Positions 11,123 through 22,099 of a stretch of 64,000 bases of DNA are shown one piece after another. The position numbers were made by a program, and so were the translations under genes. Source of the DNA: Nothopassalora personata (lineage: Eukaryota > Ascomycota > Dothideomycetes > Mycosphaerellales > Mycosphaerellaceae); contig CM066297.1 of assembly GCA_033816765.1 (NCBI GenBank), positions 1,296,573 through 1,360,572 on the forward strand, read 5' to 3'. Position 1 is the stretch's first letter. Each line of letters starts with the position of its first letter. Under the pieces are notes generated by a model. That model made no database searches. It was not told the DNA's origin and saw nothing but the letters and a program-made list of their open reading frames with translations.

Positions 11123-12006
11123 GGTCTAGGTTAACCTATTTTTTGAGGAAGTTAAGAACGGTATAGGTAAGAGCTATAAGGATAAATTCCTTAGTAATAA
11201 GAAGCTCGATGTCTTGTTTCCTATTGTCGGTAAGATTCGTAAGACCGGTTTAGAGATTCGGAATCGTAAGAAGACTCTTCGAGCTACGCTTACCCGCTAC
11301 TAGCTATAGTAGATAGACAATAAGATCCTTAATCGACGTATTATCTCCGAGCTTTATAGTACTAATAGCGGGCGCCGCTAGTTCACGGCCTTTATTAATA
11401 AGTACCTAGACTATAGTAGGGCGGTTAGTAGAATTTAGAGGGCATTAATCTAGGGTATAAGGATCGGCCGTAAGGGCATAGATCGTAAGCGAATTCTAGA
11501 GCCTAGTAATCTTACCCGGTGCGATAGGGAGGCTAAAGCACGTAGCATTAATCCGTAGTTGGCTAAGAGTAGGGAGATTATTAGAAGACACCGCCTAGCC
11601 GTCTATAAGGATAGCCTTCTATACTTTATAGAGGGTACTATTACTAAGAAGTCCGCGTCCCTAGAGGATAGCATAGATTAACCTAGACTATCTAGCTAGT
11701 AATAGCCTTAGCTACTACCGGGTAGTAAAGGTAAAGGACGTATATAGAGTACTACGCCGACTCTACTACTAGCCTCTACTTAGCCTATAGTCCTATCGAG
11801 AGGCGGTCGTAAGTCGAGTTAACTTAAGTAGCTCCGTATAGGCGAGAGCATAGGTAAGGGTATAACTACGCCTACTCGATCCTCGCCTAACCGAACGCTA
11901 GACGGCGCGCCTATACGCGAGGGTAGTCCGCTAGGTACACCGGTTAGTACCCTACGATCTACTCCGGCCTTAACTAAGAATAGTAATCCGATACTTACTA
12001 TATTAC
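11123..12006 (+). mobile_element. Unclassified element C, 5' part (truncated)
   Basis: It matches element B from about 7108 to 7985, starting abruptly at GGTCTAGGTTAACC, so the 5' end is missing. It is interrupted after ATTAC (12002-12006) by Gypsy-1 copy 1 and resumes at 18887 with GTTACC. The rejoined sequence corresponds to CTATGTTACCTTCGG in element B. It is more heavily RIPed than B. Confidence 0.85.
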
Positions 12007-12204
12007 TATAAGGGCAGCCTATAGCTAACCCTTACATATAATGCGGCTATACCCGGCTTAGTATACCGCACGTAACGCGCATACGTACACTAGGAGACGC
12101 GTATAGCGTCGATAGAAGAAAGTAAGCTTTAGTTCATCTACGATTAGAAGATCGTAGGCGTACTATACATTACGACATCCCCTTATAGCCTTACGGCCCT
12201 TATA
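12007..12204 (+). repeat. Gypsy-1 copy 1 5' LTR
   Basis: It starts TATAAGGGCAGCC (the RIPed form of TGTAAGGG) and ends CCCTTATA (RIPed CCTAACA); the intact ends are seen at 35410-35607. The segment AAGCTTTAG at 12124-12132 is complementary to the primer site just after the LTR. Confidence 0.93.
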
Positions 12205-12216
12205 GTTCTAAAGCTT
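12205..12216 (+). promoter_or_regulatory. Gypsy-1 predicted self-primer binding site
   Basis: GTTCTAAAGCTT follows the LTR directly. Its CTAAAGCTT (12208-12216) is complementary over 9 nt to AAGCTTTAG inside the LTR (12124-12132), and no TGG start typical of tRNA-primed sites is present. The same geometry with a different sequence is seen in the other families. It fits Tf1-type priming by the 5' end of the element's own transcript, which would place the transcription start near 12124. Confidence 0.65.
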
Positions 12217-12639
12217 CCCTTCGTTATAATCTATATACGCTATAGAGCCCGATTGCGACGTATACGACGGCGAGTCGCCTACGCCGCCCCTAAGCCCTAG
12301 AGCATAGTAGTAGGCGCGTCGTGTAGCCTTAGTTACGAGAAGAGAGGCCTTACGGGCTAAGATTAAAGAGTAAGAGATATAGCGGGAGATCGAGCGGCTA
12401 GAGATCTTACGCGCCATAAGCGTACCGCCTCTAGAGCGTATAGGAGGGAGGAGAGAAGATTACCTCCCTACTACAACCCCTACCTCTATCTCTATAACTA
12501 CTAACGATAATATTACAGTACGAGGCGCGGCCGTAGCGTATGCGACGCGACCGCGCCTAAAAGAGCCGACGCCTTTTAGAGGGGATTCGATAAGGAAGGT
12601 AAGGGTATTCCTTCGGGAGCTCTTACTTATCTTCGCCCT

Positions 12640-15600
12640 CTTAGGCACTATATACGCGATAGACGAATTAAAGGTCCTATATAGGGTTATGTACCTTAGC
12701 GGAGAGGTAAGCGAGCGATAGTATACTAACTATAGCGCCGTTAACCTCGTAGGGTATACGTACTAGGACTTTAAGGAGTTCTACCGAGACGTATACGGCG
12801 ATCCTATAAATCGCGTGCTTAACGTTATGTTAGAGTACGAGGTTATAAGATAGAAGGATAACTAGATAGCGCGGTAGTTTATAACTAAGCTAGATGTTAT
12901 AGAGGACTAGTTAGGTAACTACTCGGAAGCGTAACGTATACGGCACCTACTAGCGAAGCTTACGCCTCGCTTACGGTCCGCTATCGTTAGCTACTATAAT
13001 ATCCCTACGACTAGAGAAGACCTAGTAGTCCTAGCCTCGCGTATCGAAAGTACCAAGCGCCGAGGTAGTAGCAGAGGGCACGACCGCGGGTAGTATATAC
13101 GTCGTAAGCGTAAAGCTAAGGGCGTATATAAGCGGGCCGATCGCCTAAAGTAATAGAAGTAGAGTTAAGTACCGGGCGCCTCGGGTACGAGTTAGTAGCG
13201 AGACGCCGGTAGCTTATCTTTAACTAGCTAGAAGTCGAAAGTAGAGTACTACGGCTACGGTAGGAAGGGTTACTATAAGACGGAGTGCCGGAATAGACAC
13301 CTATAGAAAGACCGCGACGCGTAAGCGGTTCGTAGGTTAGAAACTGTCGAGGCTTTAACTAAGAAGGGCGAATAGGGAAAAGGTAGAGGACTAGGCAAGG
13401 GTCGCTCCTAAGTCCGAGTTTCTATATAGACCCCTTAAGGTAAGTCGATACGAGTCTAGCGCGTTACTTACGAGGCGCCGTCGAGACGCGTAAGGGCTTT
13501 CGCGAGGCTACGTTTCTTCTAGATAACGGTATAGATTTAAGCTTAGTGTCGTACGAGTATATAATCCGACACTAGATATAGCCTATTAGTAGTATAAAGC
13601 TTCTAAATCTAGAGTCGTACGCGTAGGACTAGGGGCATTACTACGGCGCCTATGCGGTTCGCGTACGACTAGCTAACGATATAGGAGTAGAGCGCGTAAG
13701 CGACGCTATCTACTATGTAGCGCCTATAGGTAGGCCGTTAGTCATTTTAGGTAGACCCTAGTAGTATCGTAATCGGATAGTAAAGGCCGATAAGGATAAC
13801 TAGTGGTACTACGGTATAGAGACGCCTACGATTTAGTAGCGTAACGCACGCGAGTTCCTTAAGGATCTCGAGAGCTTAAAGTAGGTTTATACGATAAGTG
13901 TTCGGGCTATTACTATAGCAGTACCCGAAGGAGAGGGCCCCTCGTAGCCTAAAGAATTTATAGACTTCCGAGATGTATACGTACCTAATAAGTAGGCGAA
14001 GCGTAAGATACCCGACGGGGTTAAGCATACGATTAATCTCGTTAAAGGAAAGAAACCCCCTTTTAAGCCGCTATACTACTAGTCCTTAACTAAGCTAGAG
14101 GCCTTAAAGGAGTACCTTACGTAAGTAATAGAGAAGGGGTGGATTAGGCGATCCGTAAGCGAGGCGGGTGCGCCTATCCTATTTGTACTAAAGAAGAATA
14201 GTACTCTTAGGCTCTATATAGATTATAGAGGCCTAAATAAGATTATAGTAAAGAACCGGTACCTACTGCCCCTAATTAGTAAGACCTTAGATAGGCTATA
14301 GGGAGCTAGGCTCTTTACTATAATCGACCTATAGGATGCCTACTACCGTATTCCTATTAAGCGAGGAGACGAGTAGAAGACTACGTTTTGCACGCGATAC
14401 GGTCACTACGAGTACTTAGTTATACCTTTTAGGTTAACTAACGCACTAGCTACCTTTTAGGGGTACATTAATAAGGCCCTTACTAGGTTAGTAGATAACA
14501 TCTACGTAGTCTACCTAGATAACATCCTTATCTATAGCGTAACGCGTAAGGAGCACGTACGAGCCGTACGCGCGGTACTAGAGAGGCTACGAAAGTTCGC
14601 CCTATTTACGAACCTAAAGAAGTATAGCTTCTTCTAGGAGAATGCCGAGTTCCTAGGATTTATCGTAAGTGTCGTAGGCGTATCGATAGATAGGAGTAGG
14701 GTAACCGTAATCGAGGAATAGCCTACGCCTATAAGTTTTTATAAAGTTTAATCCTTCCTAGGATTCTATAACTTCTATAGGCGCTTTATCGAAGGGTACT
14801 CGAGGATTACGAAGCTATTAATAGACCTACTAAAGGGATGTAAGAATAGTAAGAAGTAAGGGCCTCTTATGTAGTCCGCTTACGAGGAGTAAGCGTTTTA
14901 ATGGCTAAAAGCTAGGTTCCTCGGAGCACCTATCCTAAGGCACTTCGATCCTTCGTTACGTACGAGGGTTAAGACGGATACCTTAGGTCTTACGATTATA
15001 GGCATTATCTCTTAGCTATTTAGGACTAAGTAGCATCCAATTACCTTCTATTCTCGTAAGATAATACCTACCGAGTGCAATTATAAGACCTATAACTAAG
15101 AGCTACTAGCAGTAGTAGAGGCATTTAAGTATTAGCGACCGTACCTCGAAGGCGCATCGTATGCGGTTTAGGTACTAGTCGACTATACGAACCTATAGGG
15201 TTTTATAATAGTGAAGTAGCTAAACGGGAGGTAAGCTCGATAGGCGACGTTTCTATAACCTTTCGACTTCGTAGTAGAGTATAGGTCGGGGAAGAGTAAC
15301 CTAGCCGATACGCTATCGCGACGTAGTAACTACGTACGCGTAGCGTAGTAGACGTCGAACTTGCTTCCTACGCTATAAAGTAAGCTATCTTTCTAGAAGG
15401 AATCCCTATTAAGAGAGGAGGAGCCTATAGTAAGGCGCGTAACCGCTACCTACGAGAAGATGTAGGATAAGGCGACGACAATAGTAGTAGTAGCCTACGA
15501 GCCGTAGGGGACCCGATCGCTACTAGTAAGAGTATGCGCTATAATAATGTAGGGCGGCCTAGGTGAACTGCTTACACTACTAATGAAAATCGTATAGGGG

Positions 15601-16955
15601 AGAGACGATAGGTACGTTATATACTTATCGTAGGCGCCTAGCGAAGGGGACGCTAAGGACTAGTATGTAAAAGACGGGTTAGTCTATCGCGGGAACGCGA
15701 TTGTAGTACCCGAAGACTATATAGTAAGAGTATAGCTACTCTATATACATTATAACGACCTACTAGTAGGGTACTTTAGTAAGGCAAAGACTAAAGAGCT
15801 ACTACGACGTTATTACTAGTAGGAATTACTTAGTAAGGATGTAAGGGAGTATATTAGAAACTGTAGGGCTTGTTAGACCTCGAAGGCGAGGCGCTATCGA
15901 CCCTACGGCAAGCTATAGCTACTACCTAGGCTAGACGGTCTATAGTAGGTTTACTATAGATTTCATTACGGACCTACCCCTAAGTAAGCGAGGAGAATAC
16001 GTGTATAATACGATCCTAGTAATCGTCGACCGCTACTCTAAAATAAACTTATATATTCCTATAACTAAGACATATATAGCGGCGGAGCTTACGAGGATCT
16101 TACGAGATAAAGTCGTACGGCATTATAGTATACTAGCGGGTATAGTAAGTGACCGCGGGTTAGTGTTTACGAGTAAGTTCTAGAGTAACTTCTACTTCGA
16201 GGCGTAGGTAAAGCGTAAGCTATCTATAGCTTTCTACCCTTAGACTAACGGCTAGACTAAGAGGATAAACTAAACCTTAGAACAGTACCTTCGTTATTAC
16301 TATAGCGAGAACTAGATAGAGTAGGCTAAGTAGCTAGCTATTGCTAAATTCGTATATAATAATAGCATCTACTCTACGCTACGTATAAGCCTATTCGAGA
16401 TAGCGTATAGTTAGAGACCTAAGATTACCCTAACACCTATAGGATCTCGAGGCGAGATCCGGGAAGGGGAGGTACTAGTAGCGGTAGACTTAGTTAACCG
16501 TATGCGAGAGATACGCGCTACGCTTACGAAACGTTAGGAAATCGTAGTAGCCGATTAGACTCGCTACTATAATAAGACTTATAAGGCTAAGAGCTATTGC
16601 GTAGGCGATATAGTCTTATTATCTACGAAGAACCTAAGGTTAGCATTACCGAAGAAGAAGATAGGTCCGAAGTTTATTAGACCGTACCGTATTATCGACG
16701 CTATCGGTTCGTAGGCGTACCGCCTAGTACTACTAGCCGACTTAAGAATTTATAATGTATTTTATATATCCCTCCTCGAGCCATACGCGGGTAGCGAGAA
16801 GGATAGAGGCACTATAGTCCTCGCTAATAAGGACGGAGAATATAAAGTAGAGGCAGTGCTAGGAAAGCGTAAGCATAAGGGCAAAGTGTAGTACCTAGTG
16901 CGATAGAAGGGCTAGCTAGAAGAGTACGATAGGTAGGAGCTAGTATAAGGACTCG
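12640..16955 (+). pseudogene. Gypsy-1 copy 1 gag-pol, RIPed
   Basis: The gag block starts at about 12640 (RVMYLSGEVSER, FKEFYRDVYGDP, IESTKRRG). A zinc knuckle at about 13245-13300 reads YYGYGRKGYYKTEC, with Tyr where Cys/His ligands belong. The protease site LLDNGIDLSLVS is at about 13515. RT covers about 14150-14700 with [17 protein letters not shown] and a YLDN at about 14514 in place of the catalytic YLDD. RNase H is at 14980-15330. Integrase has an HHCC-like region near 15750-15890 and a core near 15960-16190 with VIVDRYSK and SDRG. A chromodomain at about 16840-16955 reads YKVEAVLGKRKHKGKV...YLVR. Stops are TAG/TAA only, so no protein is made. Confidence 0.9.
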
Positions 16956-17401
16956 CGAATGCTACGCGTATAGTAGCCGAATATAAGGCGTTAGCGAAGA
17001 CGGTATAAGCCGGCGGAAGGATCCGCGAATACTACGCGTATAGTAGCCGAATATAAGGTGCCTACGAAGGTAGTATAAGGCGCTAAAACAAGGGCATAGG
17101 TTATGCATTTAGGCCTTAACCCTCTAGTAGCTAGATATAAGGACCTCTACCCCGATAGTAAACTTAGCTATAACTAGTATAGAAGACACTAACCTATAGT
17201 GTCTTCTATCGGACTAAAAGGCTCGCTTACTTAGTCGAGTAAACACCCCCGATAGTAACAATATTAGAGAGGGAGGTAAGGAGAGAGAAGAGTAGAGAGA
17301 AGAGTATTTATTTTAAAAATAAACTTTTATAGGCGTACTACGGCGCTACGTAGATAGAAGATAGGCGCGTAGTAGGCGGCTAACATACGCGGAGCGCGCG
17401 A

Positions 17402-18160
17402 TTACTCGTTATTATCCTCCTTATTATCCTCCTTATTATACTCGCCCCGTAGGGCTAGTAGTAAGAAGGCCCTATCGGCCGTAGTAGTGTCGATGTTTCT
17501 AGCCTATAGGAACTATAACTACGGTTAGCATAGGATACGTATATAATACGTATATTACTTATAGTACGGCCGAGCTCGAAGAGCCTATTAAGGGCCCTAT
17601 TCTACTCTTACTATAGAACTACGGACGTAGTAGCGGCGGCGGAGGAGGGGGTAGTAGTAGTAGAGACGCCGGCGAAGCGTACGCGGGTGTCGCCTATACG
17701 CTTATTCTTATAGGTAGAGAACTGCCTCTTAGCCTAGGAGGAGGTTAGCCGATTTATATAGGGAGCGACAGTACGCCGCATACGGCGAGCGTAGGGAGCG
17801 CTAGCGAGGCGTAGTACTCACCTCTAGGATCTACTCGCCTAGCTAGGCGTAGAGCTCGTACTACTAGTCTAGAGTATCCTACTCTTATTTAGTAATAGGG
17901 TTACTAAGCCCCTAGATAAGCTTATCGCGCTAGGCGCGAGCGGCGCGTAGGCGAGCTACTAGCTACGCAATAGCAACGCTAGTATTACTAACGTAGGGGT
18001 GCCTAATGTCTCTATAGCGCCTACACTTCTTAAGTAACTCGCCGGTAGTAACACTATTATACGTATCCTACTCGTCTACTATACTATTAGTAAGCGCATC
18101 GTAAGCGAAGAGCGTAGCGAATACTTACTAGCTACGAAGTACGGGAGGCACCGTATACAT
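17402..18160 (-). pseudogene. Antisense spliced accessory gene in Gypsy-1 copy 1 (RIPed)
   Basis: On the minus strand, opposite to pol, exons homologous to the gene at 54344-55049 are found. The candidate ATG at 18160 starts MYTVPP. The exon with GELLKKC and a Cys motif ends at 17822, followed by an intron 17734-17821 (GTGAGT...GCTAAC...CTAG). The exon 17563-17733 begins AKRQFSTYKNKR. An intron 17519-17562 has its donor changed from GT to AT by a RIP-type change. The last exon 17402-17518 ends with an acidic tail and TAA. Exons 3 and 4 are 57 and 39 codons and keep phase 0. The first intron is less clear: an acceptor at 18084 keeps frame. The product has a CX2CX6C-like motif (second and third Cys now Tyr) followed by a predicted coiled coil. 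The function is unknown. Confidence 0.6.
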
Positions 18161-18688
18161 ATCTTAATATCTATACCTAGGCGCCTAGCTAGTAAGGACT
18201 TAGGGGTCTACGGCCCTAGTACGCTAAACTTACGCTTTACTAGCGTGTCTAGTACGCCGAGCGCGCTAGACATCTATACTTGTAGTACTAGTAATAGTAT
18301 TAGTAGTGCTAATAGGCCCCCTATAAGGGCCTCCTAGCGGAGCTAGTCTTAGATAGCTTCCTCTAAAGCTATAGTAGTACTAGCGGGTCGCTAGGTAGTC
18401 GCTAGCGAGGAGCTAGTAGATCGCTAGTAGTGTAGGTGTAGTACGCTACGAGAACGTAGTATAAGGGAAAAAGAAGGAAAAGGAGGGAGAGGGTACGCTT
18501 CTTAAACCCTCGAGTTAGTTAACCCGGTAACTATAACTTTACACCTACCTATACTACGATAACGACACGTACGAGACCCGTAGGCGGGTCGTATAGTAAC
18601 GGAATCTACGAGAAGTAGATAGATCACTTATATAGAAATCTCCTAAAGCCGCGAGCTAAGGGTAGCTCGGCCTAGAAGGGGAGGCAGT

Positions 18689-18886
18689 TATAAGGGTAGC
18701 CTATAGCTAACCCTTATATATAATGCGGCTATACCCGGCTTAGTATGCCGTACGTAACGCGCATACGTACACTAGGAGACGCGCATAGCGTCGATAGAAG
18801 AAAGTAAGCTTTAGTTCATCTACGATTAGAAGATCGTAGGCGTGCTATACATTGCGACATCCCCTTATAGCCTTACGGCCCTTATA
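18689..18886 (+). repeat. Gypsy-1 copy 1 3' LTR
   Basis: 198 bp, starting TATAAGGGTAGCC and ending CCCTTATA, followed by GTTAC. It is preceded by the purine-rich GAAGGGGAGGCAGT, the presumed polypurine tract. Confidence 0.93.
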
Positions 18887-18891
18887 GTTAC

Positions 18892-21632
18892 CTTCGGCTA
18901 TAATTAGGGATGTATTAGTCTTTAAGGATTAGATCCTATAAGAAGACGAGGCCCTCCGGATTAAGCGCGCTAACTACACCTATAATAAGCGGTACTATAG
19001 CGTTAAGTTTAGAAACTCAATTAACGTAGATAGTATTAAGTAGCTATCTAAGTACCGGATAGCGGGCCTTAAGATGCTCGAGTATACTGTCTCGCGGGTT
19101 CTTAAGAGGGATAGTAAGGTTAGCGCTATAATGTGCGATTAGTATATTCGAGATTTCTACTATAAGGCCCTCTACTTCGTTACGAATCCCGATATTACCG
19201 CTAATACCCTATATAAGCGTGCGCTTAAGGTCTAAGACTAGCTCTTTAAAGGTAAGAGCTTTTTAGCTATTAAGGTGAAAAATGGGTCGTGGTTTCGCCC
19301 TAATAAGCGTAGTTAGAAGACTATTAACCCGCTTAGCTACCTCCGCGTTCGAGGTAAAGTCGGTACTACGCGTAGTATCGTTACGTATACTAACTATAAC
19401 TAGATCCTCGATAAATTCGGTATTAATAAAGCTAACTAAGCCGATCTTAATAGTACCGGTACCTACATTAATAGTAACATGCTATACTAGTATAATAACG
19501 CTAAACTAGCGCTACGGGTTAAAACGGTTAGAGAAATAATAATTTAAGAAATCGACGTGTACCGATAGCACCTACGAGAATTAAATAAGGTTAGTAACGG
19601 CGGCGTCTACTAGAACATGTAGTATTCTCTAAGTTAATAGATTATACGATAAGACCCCGGGCTATAGCTCTTATAAGTAGCGCTACACCCTTAACACTAT
19701 ACTCGGTTTATCTCCTTCCCTAGGCCTACGATTCTTAGCTTTAATAGGGCTCATTAGGGGGGTGACGCGAATACTATAGTGCAGTATACTAGGGTCGACT
19801 TAAACCTCGAAATTAAAAACTACTAGACTAGTAGCCGGCTTAACATGCTATACTCTCTTAACTTAGAGGGCACTAGTAGGCCGGAGTTTTTACACGGTTT
19901 TTATAAGTAAGAGAATGCTATAGAGTTTATCTAGAAGTGCCGGAAGAACGACTGTATAGAAGACGGCCAATTTAAGCGTTTCTTCTCGGTTAGGGTTTAG
20001 AACTACCTAAGTAAAAACAGCATTAGCTAGTTTAGAGAGGATCTAAGCGCTAGGTAAATGCGGGTAACTACTATAGGCGTTCTAATAAGGTAGGCCGCAT
20101 ATAAGAAGACGCTACGTTAGATTAACCCTTACTTTATCGAGATCCGCGACGATAACTATCTTAAACTCTAGCGAAGCTAGAGCATGCACTAGGTAATGGA
20201 CCTCTATCGTAACTTTAAGACGCTAAGTAAGAGCGCTATAGGGTTTAAGTATTGACGCCTAGTACCCGGCTATCCTTTCCCTACGGGCGTATACCTTAGT
20301 AGCATTAGCCCTCTATCCGATGCCCTAGCGAGTTTAAAGTCTTAGAACGATAACGAAGTCATCCTTAATGCTAGAAAGTAGCTTAATGCTACGGTCCGCC
20401 TAGACTCGGAGCTCTTCTATAAGAAGATACATAAGTAGCGCGTCCGAGTAATAAAATTAATAGATAAGTAGCTTAGCTTAGTTACTACTCTCGAGTATCT
20501 ATACTTTATAAGCGAAGGGCGCGATAAGAGCTTCTTCCGCAACTACTATAGGAACTTTACTAACTAGCCGCTTAGGGACGCGTCTAATAAGACTAGTGTT
20601 AGCTACGATAACGAGTAGGTCTAGACAAAGGAGTTATGTAAGAATAAGTAGAACTAAGTAGTTAGTTCGGGTTTATAGGCTCCTAGTTTCTAGTTAATTT
20701 TCCGGCTATAGCTACAGCCTATAGGTACTAGTTTCTAGATTCTAGTTCTAATTCTAGTTCTAGTTCTAGTTAATGCTTCGGGTACGGATGCTTCTAGTCC
20801 TTAGATCTTACTTGTTTCTTATAGTTACTTATCTTCCCTTAACTAACTTTCTAGCTACGCGATAGACTCGTCTTTAGATTTATTAGGTTACTAGTACTAA
20901 CACTCACTTGTTTTATAAATAGCGTTCGCATTAGTCGACCATCTAGTCTGTTCGATTAATGCTAACATAGCTACCTATTCCCTCGCTAGTTTCGTAGTAT
21001 ACGTTAATACAGTACGACGGATACGAGTCGCGGTTATTAACGCTACTATTACGGTCTCTATTAGAAGAATCCTTTCGATCTTTATAAACTGTCGCTAGTA
21101 GGCCCTAGGATTGCCTAACATCTTATATATTAAGCTAAATAATAGGGTAAGCTATTGTGCTACTATAAGACTACCTTAGCTTATAGCGACTAACTACGCT
21201 ACCTATAGTACCCGGGCTTACTGCTTTAGAACCTAAGGATAGGTTTAGAATGGGAAAGGATATATTAACGACTAATAGGTTGTGTTAACCTTAGGTTTAG
21301 CGGGGGTCCCTTAGGTCTAACTTGTCCTAATTTCATTTTAGTTTAATTAGACATTTAGGTAAGCTAGTAGGACCTAGTATAGCTATTAAGATATATACTA
21401 CGCAGTTAAGCATTGTAAGTGTAGCATTAAGGAAACAATGCAATTTATACCTCTCGAGTAGAGGGCATAGGGGTTTAAGTCCGCTAATCCTCTTCTTTAT
21501 CTAGCTACTACGCTACTCGTTACGTGACCTAATTTCACGGTCCCGGGACCGGCAAATACCAGTGCTTACATAAGCGCCGCTCTATACTACTATAACTCGG
21601 ACAGGCCTACATAGGGTAGTTAGTAGACATTA
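18892..21632 (+). mobile_element. Unclassified element C, 3' part
   Basis: It continues the copy of element B after the Gypsy-1 insertion, matching B from about 7990 to 10736. Coding blocks such as KNGSWFRPNK (near 19280), REFDVYR-like (19550) and FKY-RRLVPGYPFP (20250) are kept with more TAG/TAA stops than in B. It ends at ...TAGTAGACAT just before the truncated 5' LTR of Gypsy-3. Confidence 0.85.
21537..21553. repeat. GC-rich palindrome P, copy 4
   Basis: CGGTCCCGGGACCGG at 21538-21552 in the same context as copy 3, because C is a copy of B. It is preserved although the surrounding DNA is heavily RIPed; the core contains no CpA. Confidence 0.8.
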
Positions 21633-21976
21633 CTACGGACCCTAAAATTATAATAACGAGACGAGTACGTAACTTATCCTACCTAAGCGCTTAGACTTAG
21701 CGCGATTAGACTACTTATACTTAGACTAATTAGACTGCTTATGCTTAGACTAATTAGACTAATTACCGAGATCTACGAATCTCCTTTATATTTAGGAACG
21801 CTAAGAATCCCTTATAGTTTCGATGCGTTTAACTTATGTTACTATCTCACTAATTGGAATATACTCTTACTCTAATTGTTTATCTTCGCTTAGCTTACTT
21901 TAGCCTCTCTAAAGAATACCGCTACGTAACTTAACTTATCTCTCTTTTAAGACTAGCCCTAGAACGAGATATAATA
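21633..21976 (+). repeat. Gypsy-3 5' LTR (5'-truncated)
   Basis: It matches the 3' LTR from CTACGGACCCT onward and ends ATATAATA (RIPed GACATAACA). It contains the tandem AGACTAATTAGACT-type repeats at about 21700-21765. GCGTTTAA at 21825-21832 is complementary to the site just after the LTR. Confidence 0.9.
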
Positions 21977-21986
21977 CTTTAAACGC
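21977..21986 (+). promoter_or_regulatory. Gypsy-3 predicted self-primer binding site
   Basis: CTTTAAACGC directly follows the LTR. TTAAACGC (21979-21986) pairs over 8 nt with GCGTTTAA at 21825-21832 inside the LTR. The pairing segment differs in sequence from those of the other families while keeping complementarity. Confidence 0.6.
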
Positions 21987-22099
21987 CCTTAGGATAAGCG
22001 CTACTTAAGTAGCTAGTAGGAGAACACCCGCCCCTAGCGAAGTAGGAAGCATCCGCCGTACGCTACTACGATAGACTACTACGAAGGACGATAAGTCCA

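Larger units (their letters stand above)
12007..18886 (+). mobile_element. Gypsy-1 copy 1: full-length chromodomain LTR retrotransposon, RIPed
   Basis: It is a complete 6,880-bp element with 198-bp LTRs at 12007-12204 and 18689-18886. The 5-bp target duplication GTTAC lies at 18887-18891, and its RIPed form ATTAC lies at 12002-12006. It is inserted in element C, whose sequence resumes exactly at the duplication. The order is LTR, primer site, gag with zinc knuckle, protease, RT, RNase H, integrase, chromodomain, a long 3' region with an antisense spliced gene, a purine-rich tract ending GGGGAGGCAGT, and LTR. A second copy spans 35410-56758. Confidence 0.95.

Noticed and set aside
12208..12648. 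Minus-strand open frames (69 and 62 codons) repeated at 35611-36051 and in part at 42073-42279
   Set aside because: They lie antisense to Gypsy-1/2 gag and are repeated only because the elements are repeated. RIP produces few stops in the reverse frames of CpG-rich DNA. There are no splice signals or motifs.
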